Source of the DNA: Lineus longissimus
Lineage: Eukaryota > Nemertea > Pilidiophora > Heteronemertea > Lineidae
Assembly: GCF_910592395.1 (NCBI RefSeq)
Contig: NC_088321.1
Span: 1,488,001 to 1,552,000, forward strand
DNA length: 64,000 bases
Direction of reading: 5' to 3'
Positions 59,700-64,000 of the stretch are shown one piece after another. Every line of letters begins with the position of its first letter. The stretch's first letter is position 1. Under the pieces are notes generated by a model. That model saw nothing but the letters and a program-made list of their open reading frames with translations, was not told the DNA's origin and did not search any database. A program made the translations under genes and the position numbers.

Positions 59700-60835
59700 C
59701 TACGTAACACATTCAGCAGTAAATGATGCATTTACCGATCCTTTCTACTGGCACCTCTGAATACAAAGCTCGTTCTGAATGTCTCCATCGAGAATAATAT
59801 GTAAAAACTGTTTTTTAGTGATTTTTCTTCTCACGAATTGAGGTTGTTCGGGAAAATATGTCGACAGGATTCGTTCATTGTGATGTAGTCAGTCAACAAA
59901 AGCGTGGATTCGTAGACAGTGGCGTATCACTGAAAATAAATATGGAAATAAATCAGTTATAAATCAGAAGTATTTTAAAGGGAACTGGAACCGCCGAGTG
60001 ATTTATTCAACTTTTTGACTTTCACCGCCCGAGAAAGTCAAACTTTCAACTTCCTATTCGAGTTAAGATTTGTAGCTCCGCCCCCAGTGCCCGAGCATGC
60101 GCAGTTCAATTTGTTATTATGGAGAATCATGTGAGAATCACGTGAGTCATGCGATCTTTCATTCATGAGTTTTCGTAGTAAATTCCATAGTAGTGACGTC
60201 ACTCAATGATTGACAGCTAGGCGCCATGTTTCATTCATGCCTCGTTCTGATCACCCGATACGCGGGAAATGAAAACGAGGTCATACGAACTGGCTTGGCG
60301 GTTTCAATTCCCTTTAAAAGATGTGTGTCACCCCAGAGAAACAAAATGCTTAAGTCAGAGCATTACCCTGCCGACTTATCGGCGGTGATTGTTAGTCCTA
60401 AAGTCTCTTCCTTTCACCACCGGCACAAGTGGCCAGGTAATCTGTCTGACCATCATAAGCGGGTGGCCAATCAAATTGCTCGACACAACGTAATTGAATG
60501 ACGGCCTGAATTGATAGTGCCAACCTCAGGATCAGGTTACCCTTCTTCTATACAGCATGCACTGTGCATTTGGGTCAGGTCAGCATCCCTGGAACCCGTT
60601 ACTCATTGAACACCTGGTCTTCAATTATGATGGCTTTCAGTGCGTGTCTCTTTGGACAACCACAAGTGAGTGTAATGTTAGTGTTGTCGCGACATGGACG
60701 CGTGGGAAAGGAAGGGAATGCAGGGAGACTACCGATAGAGGAACAGTCCTTCTGACAGCCGATCAGCGGGAGATATCGGCGTAAAATATCTATGCCAAAG
60801 TTGATCTTTTTATCCGATGTCAAGGAAAGTACTTC
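59700..60835. other. Non-genic, no feature recognised
   Basis: CACGTGAGTCATG and TGACGTCACTC near 60140-60200 are isolated regulatory-like words. Open frames are short and unconvincing. Confidence 0.35.
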
Positions 60836-60838
60836 AAC

Positions 60839-61000
60839 TACAGTGGAACCTCGCTTAGCGGACACCTCTCTATTAAGGACACTAGGTTTGGTTCCAAATT
60901 GGTTGTTTCCATTCAATTTAACCTCTCTAATCAGGACACCTCTATTGAGGACAGCACTTGTCAGTCCCGAGGTCGTCCTTAAAAGAGAGGTTCTACTGTA
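60839..61000. mobile_element. pogo-like MITE copy 11
   Basis: TACAGTGGAACCTCGC to GAGAGGTTCTACTGTA. Short copy with no 18-bp expansion. Confidence 0.92.
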
Positions 61001-61146
61001 GTTGCACCTTTGAAAGAAAATTTGAACGTGTTGAAAATTGGTACTGGTACCCAAATCCTGGCTGGGTGGAGGGGGAGGTGGTAGATTGAAAGATGTTAGG
61101 TGTAATAGGACATACTCACAAAAAGTGTCTCAAACTGTGATGTATT

Positions 61147-61320
61147 AGATGAGAGAAGGTTTGCGGCTAACGGAACTCTGAAGATAAGAGTACGAATAAA
61201 TGTTGATGTGACGATGTGTTAGATGAGAGAGGGTTTACGGCCAACGGGACCCTGAAGATAAGAGTACGAATAAATGTCGATGTGACGATGTGCTAGATTA
61301 GAGAAGGTTTACGGCCAAGA
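61147..61320. repeat. 74-bp tandem repeat, about 2.3 copies
   Basis: AGATGAGAGARGGTTTRCGG and GAAGATAAGAGTACGAATAA recur at a 74-bp spacing, with scattered substitutions. Confidence 0.8.
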
Positions 61321-61659
61321 GAAGGGAAGAAATGACTGTTGACTGGTGCGTGTAGGCCAAGGATTTGTCTACATTTAAGCTCCACCCTCGCGGTTTTTAT
61401 TTGTTGAGCAACCAACACAGACATTGAGGTATCAATTCCTTAACTCAATGAGCTAAACTTATCAGCCAAATAAGATTTTTGAGATATAGGCCAACTTCAC
61501 CCCCAGGGCCAACTTCTTCCCACTTTACAGTATTCTAGATGTTAAAAGATTATGGACTGAACTTTTTTTGGGAGTTGGGGCATCTTCACCCCAGGGCCAT
61601 GTTAGAGTATTCTAAACATTAAAAGATAATGGACTAAACCTATCATATTTCAGCCAAAT

Positions 61660-61806
61660 AAGATATTAAGAGGTGGGGGGCAACTTCACCCCCAGGGGGC
61701 CAACTTCACCCCAGGGTCAACTTCACCCCCAGGGCCCAACTTCACCCCCAGGGGGGTCAACTTCACCCCAGGGCCAACTTCACCCCAGGGGGGCCAACTT
61801 CACCCC
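61660..61806. repeat. CAACTTCACCCCCAGGG minisatellite
   Basis: About eight irregular copies of CCAACTTCACCCCCAGGG, with looser copies from about 61493. The array abuts the end of the CDO1 reading frame. Confidence 0.9.
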
Positions 61807-63957
61807 ACATTACAGTATTCGATTCTCACATTTGTCGTCGCTGGTCTGAACTGCGTCCGCTGGCCAAACTTGCTCCAGAAGGTCACTTTGCACTTCTGGC
61901 GTTTCCCGGTGCGTTCATCGAACGTGTCACACTCGTCGAAGGGCGGCGAATAGAGGTGGAGGCTGCAAGCTAAGTCGGTGTGGCTAGGGTTAGCCACTCT
62001 GTGTAGTCCAACTTCATCTGAAAACAGCAGTAATAAACATTGATAACTTCTTGACGTCAAGGTCAATGAACTTAGATTCTCAGTTCATTGACCTTAGATT
62101 CTAAGTTCATTGACCTTAGATTCTAAATTTATTGACCTTAGATTCTAAATTCATTGACCTAAGATTCTAAGTTCATTGACCTAAGATTCTAAGTTCATTG
62201 ACCTAAGATTCTAAGTTCATTGACCTAAGATTCTAAGTTTATTGACCTTAGATTCTAAATTCATTGACCTTGATGTTTTGATCGTGACACCATTTTCATT
62301 ATCACTTTCATGAGAATATCCTTTATGAAGTGGCCAGGGACCATGTGCTCACCTGTGGTCCATGATAGGATTTACCGTTATGGTTACCGAGTATTTGACC
62401 TCAGTGGCCTGCCTGAAATTCGTAAGCCAGGCCAAGAACTGCCTTCTATAAGTTCTAACACTGGTGAGAATCGTTATCAGAGAATGGCATCAGTGTAATA
62501 CTACCAGTGGTGCCTCCTAGTGTCAAGTTGGGACACTATCATCCTGGCCAGGTAAATCACATGCCCAGTTGTCCCTTTAACAAATGTACAGTGGAACTTC
62601 TGTAAGCGGACACCTCTCTATTAAGGACAACCTCTCTATTAAGGACAACCTCTCTATTAAGGACAACCTCTCTATTAAGGACAACCTCTCCATTAAGGAC
62701 AACCTCTCTATTAAGGACACTAGTTTTGGTCCCAAATTGGTTGTTTCCATTCAATTTGACCTCTCTAATCAGGACACCTCTCTATTAAGGACAGCACTTG
62801 TCAGTCCCGAGCGTGTCCTTAATAGAGAGGTTCTACTGTATCTTGAGAAAGATTTAGCACAGTGAGATAACGTTTGCACCTTACCGCATATATAGGTGAC
62901 TTCGTCCCTTCCGTACGTATTCGTCTGCAATTCCACCATCTGGTGTTCGTCTGTCGAGTCTGACTCTGTCGGCCAGGCGTACATGTGCTCAGTCAACGTA
63001 CCTGCAAGACCAGAGAAAGTCACTGGTCATATAATCATGGCCGGGTCTATTTGGCAAGCCGCTCGCCGAACAGGCATCTTTTTTTGTCCTGTTTGGAGAG
63101 CCGCTTGCCAAACAGCACTAAAAAGCCACCCTGTTCGACCAGCCGGGCTTGCCAAACAGGTAAAAAATCTACCGTTTGGCGAGCTGGAGACTTTACAACA
63201 AATATTAATGAGTTCGGCTCGCCATTCAGGACAAGAAAAAGTCGCTGTTCGGCCAGCCGGGCTTGCCAAACAGGTAAAAAATCTACCCTGTTTGGCGAGC
63301 TGGAGACTTTACAACACATTAGCCAGAGAGCTCGGCTCTCCATTCAGGACAAGAAAAAGTCGCTGTTTGGTAAGCCGGGCTTGCCAAGTAGTCACTTCCT
63401 ATAATCATACTAGTACTCCGAAGCACGCCTTCAAATAATTGATCAACTTGGGTCTTCATATTTTCCAATGTTTTTTTTAGACTCAACTGGCATGAATTGC
63501 AAAATGTTTATCTGCACAAGCGGTAACTTAGTCACCACTTTAGTTATTTTTGCTACGTTCAGCTAGTCTGAATAAAGACTTGAGTCACGACTGGATATTT
63601 TCAATTTTTTTTTTTTTTTTTTTTTTTTAATCAATCTCTTTTACCACTATCAAACTGTTTTAATTCAAAATATTTGCTTCTAACTCCATTGTAAAGTGCC
63701 TTGGAGCATGCTTAGCTTGTACAAGGCACTATAATATCCGGTATTTATTATTATTATTATTATTATATAATGTCGAGAAACGCTTCTCGTGAATGATCGA
63801 ACGCTAGGGAAGAGAATATGACAACGAACCCTCCAAAATCTTCATGAAGCAGTGTGCGTTGGCATGGGAATGGATACTGCTCATTTGCCCCTCGCCCCAG
63901 CATAGTAACATCAGGTTGAATTTCCCATTTCCTTCATCCACGAGGTTGCGTGTGTAT
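61800..63957 (-). CDS. CDO1: Cysteine dioxygenase type 1 (3' part)
   Basis: Converts cysteine to cysteine sulfinate with O2, the first step of cysteine catabolism and taurine synthesis; a cytosolic iron enzyme of the cupin fold. Three exons join in phase: 63957-63830, 63001-62885, 62017-61800. All hallmarks are present: [15 protein letters not shown] (substrate-binding Arg), iron ligands in [10 protein letters not shown] and GLHRVAN, the Cys (AHCF) that forms the Cys-Tyr cofactor with the Tyr of SLHLYSPPF, and the Ser-His-Tyr triad in that motif. SIHSH replaces the usual SIHDH. The end is uncertain: the frame runs to TGA at 61800, but AAT|GTGAGA 24 bases earlier could be a donor. The first exons lie beyond 64000. 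Confidence 0.93.
62050..62280. repeat. 22-bp minisatellite in a CDO1 intron
   Basis: About nine copies of TTCATTGACCTWAGATTCTAAG in the intron upstream of the last CDO1 exon, only 30 bp from its acceptor. Confidence 0.9.
62587..62840. mobile_element. pogo-like MITE copy 12, in a CDO1 intron
   Basis: TACAGTGGAACTTCTG to GAGAGGTTCTACTGTA, with six 18-bp CTCTCTATTAAGGACAAC repeats. The right end lies 45 bp from the donor of the middle CDO1 exon. Confidence 0.92.
63039..63399. mobile_element. Mutator-like MITE with 9-bp target duplication, copy 2, in a CDO1 intron
   Basis: Flanked by TATAATCAT on both sides (63030-63038 and 63400-63408). Same ends as the copy at 59156, but 117 bp longer through an internal tandem duplication of the GGCCAGCCGGGCTTGCCAAA unit. 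It lies 37 bp upstream of a CDO1 acceptor. Confidence 0.88.
63410..63829. other. CDO1 intron: T-run and TTA microsatellite
   Basis: A 25-base T run (63605-63629) and a (TTA)n run at 63747-63766. CTTGGAGCATGCTTAGC precedes the latter. Nothing coding is visible. Confidence 0.6.
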
Positions 63958-64000
63958 CTGAAAGTATTAACGCGTAGATCAGAAATGAGGATTTCAAAAG

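Overview
This is a stretch of an animal nuclear genome, most likely a marine invertebrate. Genes have GT-AG introns and there are no operons. The animal families present are a cathepsin L, a RUSC-type RUN/SH3 adaptor, cysteine dioxygenase and a THAP domain. The non-genic DNA is packed with short inverted-repeat transposons (MITEs), tRNA-derived SINEs and minisatellites. Two SINE copies carry a core resembling the Deu domain of deuterostome SINEs, which hints at an invertebrate deuterostome. The species cannot be fixed from the sequence.

Layout. (1) 1-7731, minus strand: a giant secreted repetitive protein, of which 2172 residues are visible, running off the left edge. It has a signal-peptide exon and one 6.36-kb exon. 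A long acidic part is cut by six furin-type sites, followed by a Val/Pro/Ala repeat part and a strongly basic Trp/Lys-rich helical repeat part. I do not recognise the family; it is the most novel item here. (2) 10213-14715, plus strand: a complete seven-exon cathepsin L-like protease with decayed exon copies in its last intron. (3) 14776-22091: no convincing gene; SINEs, a 32-bp satellite and MITEs. (4) 22092-36388, minus strand: a complete RUSC1/2-type gene. Six exons join in phase to 2488 codons. One intron consists almost entirely of two MITEs, and the start-codon exon edge is triplicated in tandem. Its 3.8-kb intron holds a THAP fragment with UGA at a zinc-ligand Cys. (5) 36400-48500: MITEs, repeats, a near-identical 1.06-kb tandem duplication and one possible first exon. 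(6) 48546-51353, minus strand: an unrecognised 348-codon exon with a possible upstream exon. (7) 51400-61799: repeats only, as far as I can see. (8) 61800-63957, minus strand: the last three exons of cysteine dioxygenase (CDO1), with further exons beyond the right edge.

The genes look functionally unrelated: a secreted polyprotein, a lysosomal or digestive protease, a trafficking adaptor and a cysteine catabolism enzyme. The recurring theme is intense MITE activity. One family with pogo-like TACAGTRGAACCTC ends occurs at least 13 times and has remodelled introns.
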